Positions 26,887 through 35,133 of a stretch of 64,000 nucleotides of DNA are shown in pieces. Every line of letters starts with the position of its first letter. Positions within the stretch are counted from its first letter, which is position 1. This DNA comes from Shinella zoogloeoides (GTDB lineage Bacteria; Pseudomonadota; Alphaproteobacteria; Rhizobiales; Rhizobiaceae). Location of the stretch: the NCBI RefSeq assembly GCF_020883495.1, contig NZ_CP086610.1:2585501-2649500 (forward strand). Reading direction: 5' to 3'. Below the pieces are notes generated by a model, which was not told where the DNA came from, ran no database searches, and worked only from the letters and a program-made list of their open reading frames with translations. The translations under genes and the position numbers were made by a program.

Positions 26887-28454
26887 CAGATGTTTTCCTT
26901 CGTATGTCCGGCCATGGCGCGGTAGATGCTGTCCTCGCTGAGGGACACGGCGCTGTCATCGGAGATGATCCGGCCTTGACGCATGATGAGGATGCGGTCG
27001 CAGTTCTGCAACAATTCGGGCAGGTCGTCGCTGATGATGATGACCGACATGCCACCATCGGCGAGCCGCTGGATGATGCGGAAGATGGTATCCTTCGATC
27101 CAACATCCACACCGACCGTCGGGCCGTGCAAGATCAGAAGCCGCGGATTGATCGTCAGCCAGCGGCCGATGAGAACGCGCTGCTGGTTACCGCCGGAAAG
27201 GGACTGGACCGGCGCGGAGACATCCGGCGCGACGATCTGAAGGTCGCGTACGCTTTCCTCGGCGGTGCGTCGCGCCCTGCTGGCGCTGATGATGCCGAAG
27301 GCATTCTTCAGACGGCCCAGGATCGGGAGGGTGATGTTGTCCTGTATCGGCTTTTCCAGGAACAGACCTTCGGTCAGCCGGTCTTCCGGCACATAACCGA
27401 TGCCGTGACCGATCGCATCGGCCGCCGACTGCGGCGCAATCGCCTTGCCGTCCAGCCGGATTGTACCATGGGAGGCGGGGGAGACCCCCGCCAGAGCGAG
27501 TGCGAGCTCGTTCCGGCCGGAATCGAGCAGGCCCGTAATACCGAGAATTTCGCCGCGGCGAACATCGAAGCTCACATCCTTGAAGACCCCGCCCTTGGAA
27601 AGCCCCTCGACCTTAAGCAGCACATCACCCGGTTTCGGATTCGTGCGGTAACGCGTTTCACTGATTTCGCGTCCCGTCATCCAATGGCTGAACTCGGCCT
27701 TGCTGTGCGTGGCGACGTCGAGCTCCGTCACCTTCACGCCATCGCGCATGATGACGGCCCGCCCGCCGATCTGCTTGCACTCGTCAAGCTTGTGCGTGAC
27801 GAAGAGCACGGCGACGCCACGCTCCTGAAGGCGCGCGACGACCTTGATCAGGTTCTCGACTTCCTGCCGGGTAAGCGAGGTCGTCGGCTCATCCATGATG
27901 ACGAGCCGCGCATCGGACGCGATGGCGCGCGCGATGGCGACAAGCTGGCGGGTGGCAAGCGGAAGCGTATCCGTGCGACGGGTCAGGAAGCCCCGGTCCG
28001 TCGGCAGATGAACCTCCGCGAGCGCCCGGCGCGCCGTAGCGTGCAGCGCCACGAGATCAAGGCGCCGCGCAAGGCGTCCCGAGGACGCCACAAGCTGCTC
28101 CGTAAAGGCGACGTTTTCGGCGACGGAGAGATTGGGCAACAGGGAGAGGTCCTGATAGACCGTCTCGATGCCCGCGCCCAGAGCGCCAATGGCGCCGAGA
28201 TCCCCGGCAACCACGCCGGTCGGCTGGCCGTCTATCAGGACCTCCCCCTCGTCGGCTGTCTGCGCTCCCGAAAGAATCTTGATCAGCGTGCTCTTGCCGC
28301 AGCCGTTCTCTCCCATCAGGTGGTAGATCTTGCCGGCTTCGATGATCAGGCTGACCTCCTTGAGGGCGCGTACGCCGCCAAAGGACTTCCTGACGTTCCT
28401 GATCTCGAGGAAGGGCGGTTTTTCGGCCGGTGCTGATGGCGTGACGGCATTCAT
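26886..28454 (-). CDS. CUT2 sugar ABC transporter ATP-binding protein
   Basis: 522 residues with two ABC domains, as in RbsA. The first has Walker A GENGCGKST and Walker B VIMDEPTTSL. The second has the usual degenerate Walker A (GLLDSGRNE) and an intact LSGGNQQRVLIGRW signature, but its Walker B reads LLILHGPT, with His-Gly where Asp-Glu is expected, so that site is probably not hydrolytic. The ATG at 28454 follows AGGAT; a 20-codon upstream extension lies over the hairpin region and is rejected. Confidence 0.92.
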   Translation of the reverse strand: MNAVTPSAPAEKPPFLEIRNVRKSFGGVRALKEVSLIIEAGKIYHLMGENGCGKSTLIKILSGAQTADEGEVLIDGQPTGVVAGDLGAIGALGAGIETVYQDLSLLPNLSVAENVAFTEQLVASSGRLARRLDLVALHATARRALAEVHLPTDRGFLTRRTDTLPLATRQLVAIARAIASDARLVIMDEPTTSLTRQEVENLIKVVARLQERGVAVLFVTHKLDECKQIGGRAVIMRDGVKVTELDVATHSKAEFSHWMTGREISETRYRTNPKPGDVLLKVEGLSKGGVFKDVSFDVRRGEILGITGLLDSGRNELALALAGVSPASHGTIRLDGKAIAPQSAADAIGHGIGYVPEDRLTEGLFLEKPIQDNITLPILGRLKNAFGIISASRARRTAEESVRDLQIVAPDVSAPVQSLSGGNQQRVLIGRWLTINPRLLILHGPTVGVDVGSKDTIFRIIQRLADGGMSVIIISDDLPELLQNCDRILIMRQGRIISDDSAVSLSEDSIYRAMAGHTKENI

Positions 28455-28498
28455 CGAGAAATCCTGAACGGCTTTGACACTGGAAGGCGTGGACAGAC

Positions 28499-28528
28499 GG
28501 GCGCGCCGGCACACAGGCCGCCGCGCCC
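28499..28528 (-). other. Hairpin between sugar-binding protein and ATPase genes
   Basis: GGGCGCG (28499-28505) pairs with CGCGCCC (28522-28528), and inner CGGC (28507-28510) with GCCG (28517-28520), one mismatch between. It starts 10 nt after the binding-protein stop and has no T tract. Confidence 0.45.
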
Positions 28529-28538
28529 GCAGACGATC

Positions 28539-29537
28539 TTAGAACGGATAGTTCTTGTAGTTGGACTTATCGGCATCAACCCAGGCCTGGCCCTGGATGA
28601 TGATGCCCTTGCCGGGGCCCTTGGTGACCGTCATCTTGTTGTAGCCGGCCACGCCGAGATCCATGCCGTCCTTGATTTCCTCGCCCTTCAGAACCAGGTC
28701 GGCGACCTTGTTCATGACATAGCCGGCATCCTTCGGATCCCAGAAGAAGATCTGATCGACAGCACCGGTTTCGAGATACGGACCGGTGTCCTTCGGCAGG
28801 CCGAGACCGTAGACGCAGGTCTTGTCCTGCAGGCCGGCTTCCTCGACGGCACGGCCGATGCCGATGACGTCGATGGCGGACGAACCCTGGAAGCCCTTGA
28901 TGTCCGGATACTTGCGCAGGATTTCCTTCGCCTTTTCATAGGCGCGATTGGCGTCGTTGAAGGATTCGTTCTTCTCGGCAACCAGCTCCATGTCCGGGTA
29001 CTGCTTGGCATTCTCCGCGCCGGCATCGACCCACTGGTTGTGCGTGAGGCTGCCGAGCGAGCCGACGAAGCTCGACCACTTGCCGGATTTGCCCATGCAT
29101 TCGGCAAGCTTTTCATTGATGCGCGCGCCGAAAGCCTTGTTGTCGAAGGCCTCGATGTCGACGTCGGTGTTCACGAGGCTGTCGCCTTCATGGGTGATGA
29201 CCTTGATGCCGCGCTGGGAGGCACGGCGCAGAACGCCTTCAAGCGCCGACGGATCCATCGGAACGACGGCGATCGCCGAAACGTTCTTGGCGACCAGGTC
29301 CTCGATAATGCGGGTCTGCTGTGCGGCGTCGGCCTTCGCCGGGCCGATCTGGCTGGCATCGACGCCCGCATTGTCCTTGCCATAGGCATCGACGCCCTCG
29401 TTCATGCGGATGAACCAGTTTTCACCGGTCACCTTCACCACCGTCACGATGGACGGCTTGTCTTCAGCATGCGCCGCGCCGATTGCCATGAGGCCTGCCA
29501 GAACGGTGCCCGCTGCGAGTTTCGAAATCATGCTCAT
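28539..29537 (-). CDS. CUT2 sugar ABC transporter substrate-binding protein
   Basis: 332 residues with a signal peptide (about 1-24, cut near AHA-EDK). The mature part is a periplasmic-binding-protein type I sugar-binding fold resembling autoinducer-2/rhamnose binders: TVVKVTGENWFIRMNEG near the start, PMDPSALEGVLRRASQRGIKV and the GFQGSSAIDVIGIGRAVEEAG hinge segment (about 216-236). The ligand is unknown; members with this layout bind rhamnose, AI-2 or pentitols. GGAGGAGAC precedes the ATG. Confidence 0.9.
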   Translation of the reverse strand: MSMISKLAAGTVLAGLMAIGAAHAEDKPSIVTVVKVTGENWFIRMNEGVDAYGKDNAGVDASQIGPAKADAAQQTRIIEDLVAKNVSAIAVVPMDPSALEGVLRRASQRGIKVITHEGDSLVNTDVDIEAFDNKAFGARINEKLAECMGKSGKWSSFVGSLGSLTHNQWVDAGAENAKQYPDMELVAEKNESFNDANRAYEKAKEILRKYPDIKGFQGSSAIDVIGIGRAVEEAGLQDKTCVYGLGLPKDTGPYLETGAVDQIFFWDPKDAGYVMNKVADLVLKGEEIKDGMDLGVAGYNKMTVTKGPGKGIIIQGQAWVDADKSNYKNYPF

Positions 29538-29657
29538 ACGTCTCCTCCGTTTAATTGAGCAAATTAACGTCTCCCCTCCCCGTCTCGCCGATAGCAGATG
29601 CGGTTGTGGGATTTGGTATCGCGATCGCCCTTGGGAGCGGTCGCCATCGGGAACCGG

Positions 29658-30644
29658 CTAGCGTCCCGGCTTGAGCCAGATGCCGAGATTGATGCGTGCC
29701 GATGCGAGAAGCATGAGCAGCAGCAACCCCCAGGCCAGATCCCGGAAAAAGTTCGAGATGTTCATGAAGTTGAACAGGCTGGAGAGAATTTGCAGGGCGG
29801 TCGACGCCAGCAGCACGCAAATGACCTTGCCGTGACCGCCTTCGGGCCTCACGCCGCCGAGAACAGCGATCAGGATGGCGATCAATACATAGGAGCTGCC
29901 GTAGTCCCATTTCACCGACGACGTGCGCGCAGCGATAATGATGCCGGCGACCGAAGCCAGCACGCCGCAGATCGTGTAGGTGGCGAGCAGCATGCGCCGC
30001 TCATTGATGCCGCCATAGCGCGCCGCTTTCGCATTGCTGCCGAGCAGCATGAGCTGCACGCCGAAACGAGTATAGGCGAGGCTGAAGGCAAGGGCCGCAG
30101 CAACGACCAGAAACAGCGCGAAACAAAGCGGGACACCAAAGACTGGCAAATTGCCGAAGTCATCGAGCGGCTCGATATAGCCCATGCCGACGGCCGAGCC
30201 GTTGGTGAGATAGATTGCAAGCCCCGTGAACAGAAGCTGCGTACCCAGCGTGGCGATAAGCGGGGTCAGGCGCGCATACGCGATTATCAAGCCATTGAGA
30301 AAACCACCGGCAAGCCCGATCACAAGCGCAAGCCCGGCGAAAGTCCAGGAAAAGAGCAGCGGGTCGTCGGCCACCGGCACAAGCGTCTTGGCGACACCGA
30401 ACGCCACGATCCCGGCAAGATTGGCAAGCGCGATGCCGGAGAGATCGATACCACCGTTTCCGGAGATCATTGCCAGCATTACACCAAGCGCAAGAAGGCC
30501 AAGTTCGGGAACCTGCGCCGCCATCGACTGCAGATTATAGCTGTCGAGGAAGCCGCGCCCGGCCAGGATGGCACCCGCAATCAGGGCAAGACCATTGATG
30601 GCTGCCAGAAAAAGTGTCTGCCGATCCAGTCGCAAATTCACCAT
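29658..30644 (-). CDS. CUT2 sugar ABC transporter permease (second of two)
   Basis: 328 residues, RbsC-type, about 9 membrane helices, with GNGGIDLSGIALANLAG, NGLIIAYARLTPLIATLGT and ILIAVLGGVRPEGG. It is the first gene of the minus-strand transporter operon, 120 bp ahead of the binding-protein gene. The ATG at 30644 has a perfect GGAGGATCG site; a longer reading to 30728 would cross the operator at 30723. Confidence 0.92.
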   Translation of the reverse strand: MVNLRLDRQTLFLAAINGLALIAGAILAGRGFLDSYNLQSMAAQVPELGLLALGVMLAMISGNGGIDLSGIALANLAGIVAFGVAKTLVPVADDPLLFSWTFAGLALVIGLAGGFLNGLIIAYARLTPLIATLGTQLLFTGLAIYLTNGSAVGMGYIEPLDDFGNLPVFGVPLCFALFLVVAAALAFSLAYTRFGVQLMLLGSNAKAARYGGINERRMLLATYTICGVLASVAGIIIAARTSSVKWDYGSSYVLIAILIAVLGGVRPEGGHGKVICVLLASTALQILSSLFNFMNISNFFRDLAWGLLLLMLLASARINLGIWLKPGR

Positions 30645-30722
30645 CGATCCTCCTCCATGACCGTCCCGCCCGACTTGCAACACCACCAGGGCGTTCCTCG
30701 TGCTTGGGCGGCCACCACGATA

Positions 30723-30734
30723 TGACATTTGTCA
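30723..30734. promoter_or_regulatory. Candidate SorC operator TGACATTTGTCA (transporter side)
   Basis: A perfect dyad TGACA-TT-TGTCA, 79 bp upstream of the first permease start. It matches 23782-23793 in 11 of 12 positions. Confidence 0.6.
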
Positions 30735-30914
30735 GAGACTGTTAGCGCTTGTCAATAGAGCCGACAACACCGCCACCGAATATCCTCCGAGACCATCCAG
30801 AAAGGCTGGAAAACAAGCCTTTCCGGAAGAAGGCGCCCCTCATGCCTTTCTCACCACAAAACGTCGACAATTACATATGACAACTCAATTCCATCATATG
30901 TCACATTCTAATGT

Positions 30915-30926
30915 TGACATTTGTCT
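30915..30926. promoter_or_regulatory. Candidate SorC operator TGACATTTGTCT overlapping a -35-like TTGACA
   Basis: Second copy of the 11-mer TGACATTTGTC in this region, 278 bp before dhaK. The base before it makes TTGACA (30914-30919), a consensus -35 hexamer, so a bound regulator would block that promoter. A weak -10 (GTTATT) follows at 17 bp. Confidence 0.5.
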
Positions 30927-31203
30927 AACACTTTATGTTATTTGTAAACCTGAAATCAGAAAGTTTCGCCAGGCGCCAACGGAGGACACAGGTCGCCATG
31001 TCGATCGAGGACAATCCCACACGGCCGTTTCGGCGCGCTAGCCGCACCACACCATGCCAACCCGTCCGGCGACGCCCGGCGGGCGTCCATCACGGAATTC
31101 ACCGGTGGCGGGCATGAAAAGAGAATGCGCCGCGCCATCGGGCGCGCGTTCAAGGGTCGCAGATATTCGAGTTTCACTGGCTCGCAAAATTCAAGGAGTT
31201 CCC

Positions 31204-32196
31204 ATGCAGCGTTTCATCAACGATCCTGATCTGGTGGTGGAGGATACCGTCAAAGGCTTCGTCAAGGCGCATGCCGACATTGTACGCCTTGCGGAAAACC
31301 CGCGCGTCGTCGTCGCCAAGGATGCCCCCTTTGCCGGCAAGGTCGGCGTGGTGACTGGCGGCGGCTCCGGCCATGAACCGGCCTTCATCGGCTACACCGG
31401 CAAGAACATGCTGGATGCCGTCGCCATCGGCGAACTCTTCTCCTCTCCGACCGCGAAAAGCTTCCACGACGCCATCCGCGAGGCCAATGGCGGCAAGGGC
31501 GTCGTCGTGCTCTATGGCAACTATGCCGGCGACAACATGAACGTGAAGATGGCCACGAAGCTCGCTGCCAAGGACGGGATCGAGGTCGCGACCGTGGTCG
31601 CCAATGACGACGTCTGCTCCGCCCCGCCGCAGGAGCGCGAAAAGCGCCGCGGCGTCGCCGGCGAGATCTTCATGTGGAAGATGGGCGGCGCCAAGGCGGC
31701 AACCGGCGCAAGCCTCGAAGAAGTCCGCGCCACCGCGCAGAAGGCGATAGACAATTGCCGTTCGATCGGCGTCGGCCTCGGTCCCTGCACGCTGCCGGCC
31801 GTCGGCCATCCGAATTTCCAGATCGAGCCGGGAACGATGGAGGTCGGCATCGGCCATCACGGCGAGCCAGGCGTGCGCGTCGAAAAGCTGAAGACGGCCG
31901 AAGAGGTCGCCAGGGACATGGTGAAGATCGTGCTCGACGATCACAACCTGCCCGAGGGCGCCGAGGTCGCCGTGCTCGTCTCGGGCCTGGGCGCGACGCC
32001 GCTCAACGAACTCTACATCCTCAACGACACGATCGAGAGCGAGATTTCGGCCCGTGGCCTGAAAATCCGCAAGACCTGGATCGGCAACTATTTCACTTCG
32101 CTGGAAATGGTCGGCGCCACGTTGACTGTCATGGCGCTCGACGACGAACTGAAGACGCTGCTCGAGGTCGAGACGCGTTGCACGATCATTCTGTAA
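31204..32196 (+). CDS. dhaK: Dihydroxyacetone kinase-type subunit DhaK
   Basis: 330 residues, the full DhaK substrate-binding subunit. GGGSGHEPAF carries His57 (substrate-positioning) and IGHHGEPG carries His219, equivalent to the E. coli histidine that forms a covalent hemiaminal with dihydroxyacetone. It works with DhaL, which holds the nucleotide. Related split or fused kinases phosphorylate erythrulose or other short ketoses, so dihydroxyacetone is only the default substrate. An AAGGAG site precedes the ATG. dhaL follows after 13 bp. No DhaM phosphotransferase subunit is present, so ATP may be the direct donor or DhaM lies elsewhere. Confidence 0.93.
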   Translation: MQRFINDPDLVVEDTVKGFVKAHADIVRLAENPRVVVAKDAPFAGKVGVVTGGGSGHEPAFIGYTGKNMLDAVAIGELFSSPTAKSFHDAIREANGGKGVVVLYGNYAGDNMNVKMATKLAAKDGIEVATVVANDDVCSAPPQEREKRRGVAGEIFMWKMGGAKAATGASLEEVRATAQKAIDNCRSIGVGLGPCTLPAVGHPNFQIEPGTMEVGIGHHGEPGVRVEKLKTAEEVARDMVKIVLDDHNLPEGAEVAVLVSGLGATPLNELYILNDTIESEISARGLKIRKTWIGNYFTSLEMVGATLTVMALDDELKTLLEVETRCTIIL

Positions 32197-32209
32197 CGGA
32201 GGAAGACAC

Positions 32210-32851
32210 ATGCAGACTTTCGACAATGCTTCCTCTGGCGCCATCGTGCTGTCGATGGCCGAGCGGATCGTCGAGAACCGCGCCTATCTCAGCGAAATCG
32301 ACGGCAAGATCGGCGACGGCGACCATGGTGTGAACATGGCGAAGGGTTTCGCCATGGCCGCCGAGCGCCTGAAAGGCAAGAACGCCTCGCTCGCCCAGTC
32401 CCTCGACACGCTCGGCACCGTGCTGATGACGGAGATCGGCGGCTCGATGGGGCCGCTCTACGGCGTCATGTTCACGGAATTCGCCGAAACCATCGAAGGC
32501 GTCGAGAAGATCGACGCGCCAGCCTACAGCAGGATGCTGCATGCCGGCCTGGCGGGCATCCAATCGATCGGTTCGGCCAAGGTGGGCGACAAGACGCTGC
32601 TCGACACGCTCGTTCCCGCTGTGGAGGCCTTCGACACGGCCACGGCGACGGAAAAGCCCTTCGGCGATGCACTGGAAGCCCTCACCGCAGCGGCGGAAAC
32701 CGGCCGCGACTCGACCATAAATCTCGTGGCGAAAATCGGCCGTGCCAGCCGCCTTGGCGAACGCTCGCTCGGCGTGCTCGATGCGGGGGCCACCTCCTGC
32801 GCCATCATCCTCAAGGAATTGTCCGACGGCGCGCGCGCCCGACTTGCCTGA
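32210..32851 (+). CDS. dhaL: Dihydroxyacetone kinase-type subunit DhaL
   Basis: 213 residues, all-helical DhaL ADP/ATP-binding barrel. The Mg-nucleotide motif GDGDHG is at about 35-40 and the late loop IGRASRLGERSLGVLDAGA is typical. It pairs with the DhaK encoded 13 bp upstream to transfer phosphate to a short-chain ketose. A second DhaL of similar length lies at 35134. Confidence 0.93.
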   Translation: MQTFDNASSGAIVLSMAERIVENRAYLSEIDGKIGDGDHGVNMAKGFAMAAERLKGKNASLAQSLDTLGTVLMTEIGGSMGPLYGVMFTEFAETIEGVEKIDAPAYSRMLHAGLAGIQSIGSAKVGDKTLLDTLVPAVEAFDTATATEKPFGDALEALTAAAETGRDSTINLVAKIGRASRLGERSLGVLDAGATSCAIILKELSDGARARLA

Positions 32852-32987
32852 GACGGCGTAAAAGTTCCTCCCAGGATGCGCGGCCTGTCCTTCGTGAGAG
32901 GTCGCGCACCGCTTTTTTGCCAAGGCATGTTGCAAACCGGCGGCGTTGCTTTCATGGTCGCCGCCTGATGGAGGACCGGCGAGACCG

Positions 32988-35105
32988 ATGGCATCGAAGA
33001 CTTCCGCACCGCGCAAGGGCGGCCCTGGCCGGGGCAACGGGCCGGAAGGTATCGACATGATCCCGCTGCGCTACGGCGACGATCCCTATGTCTGGGCCTG
33101 CTGGCTCTATTATGAAGACGGCATGACGCAGGGCGAGATCGCCGAGGCGATGGGCGTCTCTCGCGCCACCGTCAACAGCTATCTCGCCGACGCCCGCGAG
33201 AAGGGCATCGTCAACGTCTCGATCGAACCCGCCCGCCTCGCCTCGCTCACCATCGCGCAGGAACTCAAGCGCCATTTCGGCCTCGCCGACTGTCTCGTCG
33301 TGCCGAACAGCGACGATTCCCGCCCGCTGATCGGTCGCCTGGGGGCCGCCGGCGCACAGGCGCTGTCCAGGATCATCAAGTCCGGCGACACGCTCGCCGT
33401 GGCCTGGGGGCGCACGATCCTCTCCGTCGGCGAGCACCTCGAAATGGGCGCGTTACAGGACGTCACCGTCGTGCAGGCAACCGGCGGCACCACCGCGAGC
33501 TTCGCCTATACGCCGGAGTTGACAGCCGCCGCCGTCGCCCGGGCGATTTCCGCGCGCTGCGTCAACATCACCGCACCCGCCATCGTCGCCTCCGCCCAGA
33601 TGCACGACATGCTGCTGGCCGAACCGTTGATCCGCGAACAGTTCGACACGCTCGCCCGCGCCAACCGCATCGTCTTCGGCATCTCGTCGCTGCGCCCCAA
33701 TTCGACGATCCATACCAGCGGCTTCTTCGAATCCGTGCCGCTGCAGCACTATCTCGCCAAGGGCGCCGCCGGCGTCCTCGCCGGCCGCTTCATCGATGAG
33801 CGGGGCCGTCCCGTCGCCGGCCCCCTCGACGACCGCACCATCGGCATCTCGCTCGAAATGCTGCGCGGCATCGGCACGCGCGTCGCCGTGGCCGGCGGCT
33901 TCGACAAGGTCCCGGCCCTGCTTGCGGCGCTGCGCGGCGGCTATGCCAATATCCTGGTGACGGATGCGGCGACGGGCGCCGGTATTCTGCGCGCCGATGG
34001 CGTCACCAGCCTCGACGGCAAGCCCTCACAGCGCCAGAGAAGTATGCCGGTCGCCAAGAGCTACCGCACCCATGTCAAAAAGTTCCTCAACAACCCCAAC
34101 GACGTGGTCGAGGAGATGCTGGACGGCCTGATCGCCGCGCACAGGCCCTATCTCCAGCCGATCGGCGCTTCGCGCCGCGCGCTCGTCGCACGCGACGGCC
34201 CACGCCCCGGCAAGGTCGGCCTCGTCATCGGCGGCGGCACGGGGCACGAACCCTGCTTCGTCGGCTATGTCGGCAAGGGGCTTGCGGATGCAGTAGCGCT
34301 TGGCAACATCTTCTCCTCTCCGCCACCGGACCCGATTGTCAAATGCGCCTTGGCCGCGTCGGGAGGCGCAGGCGTGCTCTTTGTCTACGGCAACTATGCC
34401 GGCGACGTGATGAATTTCGAAATGGCCGCCGAGCTGGCCGAGGAACAGGGCATCCCGATCCGCACCGTGCTGACGACGGACGACATCGCCTCCTCACCCG
34501 TCGAGGACAAGGAGGGGCGTCGCGGCGTTGCCGGCAATTTCTTCGTCTTCAAGGTGGCAGGCGCGGCCTGCGACATGGGCATGACGCTCGATGAGTGCGA
34601 GGCCGTTACGCGCAAGGCGAACGACCGCACCTATACCGTCGGCGTCGCGCTCGAATCCTGCTCCATGCCTCAAACGCGGCGGCATAACTTCGAGATCGGT
34701 CCCGACGACATGGAATTCGGCATGGGGATCCATGGCGAGCCCGGCGTGCTACGCGAGCGCGTACGCACCGCCGACGAGATCGTCGACACGGTCATGGACA
34801 ACATCTTCAAGGAGATGAAGGCCGAGCCCGGCGACAGGGTGGCGGTCTTGGTCAACTCCTTCGGCGCAACGCCGCTGATGGAGCTCTACATCCTCTATCG
34901 AAGAGTGGAGCAGCGGCTTGCTGCCAAGAATATCGCAATCGAGGCGAGCTGGGTGGGGCACTACTGCACATCGCTCGATATGGTGGGCGCTTCCATTTCG
35001 ATTCTGCATCTCGAGCGCCAGTTGACCGAACTGCTGCACCATCCGTGCCGGACGGCAATCCTGACCATCGGTGCGTCTGACGTGAACGGAGCGGCAAAAG
35101 GCTGA
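32988..35105 (+). CDS. SorC-family regulator fused to dihydroxyacetone kinase subunit DhaK
   Basis: One uninterrupted frame of 705 residues. Residues ~30-350 are a complete SorC regulator: HTH at about 44-71 (MTQGEIAEAMGVSRATVNSY), then a sugar-phosphate sensor with VAWGRTILSVGEHL and QATGGTTAS. Residues ~355-700 are a complete DhaK with GGGTGHEP (His420) and GMGIHGEPG (His582). Both halves keep their key residues, so neither looks decayed. An internal ATG at 34044 (residue 353) with a weak AGAGA site could also yield DhaK alone. A later start (33057) or an earlier one (32946) is possible; 32988 is a compromise. dhaL follows after 28 bp. Confidence 0.9.
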   Translation: MASKTSAPRKGGPGRGNGPEGIDMIPLRYGDDPYVWACWLYYEDGMTQGEIAEAMGVSRATVNSYLADAREKGIVNVSIEPARLASLTIAQELKRHFGLADCLVVPNSDDSRPLIGRLGAAGAQALSRIIKSGDTLAVAWGRTILSVGEHLEMGALQDVTVVQATGGTTASFAYTPELTAAAVARAISARCVNITAPAIVASAQMHDMLLAEPLIREQFDTLARANRIVFGISSLRPNSTIHTSGFFESVPLQHYLAKGAAGVLAGRFIDERGRPVAGPLDDRTIGISLEMLRGIGTRVAVAGGFDKVPALLAALRGGYANILVTDAATGAGILRADGVTSLDGKPSQRQRSMPVAKSYRTHVKKFLNNPNDVVEEMLDGLIAAHRPYLQPIGASRRALVARDGPRPGKVGLVIGGGTGHEPCFVGYVGKGLADAVALGNIFSSPPPDPIVKCALAASGGAGVLFVYGNYAGDVMNFEMAAELAEEQGIPIRTVLTTDDIASSPVEDKEGRRGVAGNFFVFKVAGAACDMGMTLDECEAVTRKANDRTYTVGVALESCSMPQTRRHNFEIGPDDMEFGMGIHGEPGVLRERVRTADEIVDTVMDNIFKEMKAEPGDRVAVLVNSFGATPLMELYILYRRVEQRLAAKNIAIEASWVGHYCTSLDMVGASISILHLERQLTELLHHPCRTAILTIGASDVNGAAKG

Positions 35106-35133
35106 GGCGGCCGGCGCCAAAGGGGAGAAAGAC

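Larger units (their letters stand above)
30645..31203. other. Control region between the CUT2 operon and dhaK
   Basis: 559 bp without a credible gene. It carries two copies of the cluster motif (30723-30734 and 30915-30926) and, between them, CATATGACA (30874-30882) and CATATGTCA (30895-30903), further TGACA/TGTCA half-sites. The central ~80 bp (30870-30950) is much more AT-rich than its surroundings and probably holds the dhaK promoter. 30950-31190 shows nothing recognised except a ribosome site before dhaK. Confidence 0.55.

Noticed and set aside
29658..30728. Longer reading of the second CUT2 permease
   Set aside because: It would cover the candidate operator at 30723; the ATG at 30644 has a perfect ribosome site.
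30645..31203. Possible riboswitch or small RNA in the long CUT2-dhaK control region
   Set aside because: No conserved riboswitch core or strong stem-loop with a T tract is visible; the region is better explained by operator half-sites and a promoter.
34044..35105. DhaK as a separate gene beginning at the internal ATG
   Set aside because: The frame is continuous with the SorC half and the internal ribosome site is weak; kept as a possible secondary product of the fusion rather than a separate gene.
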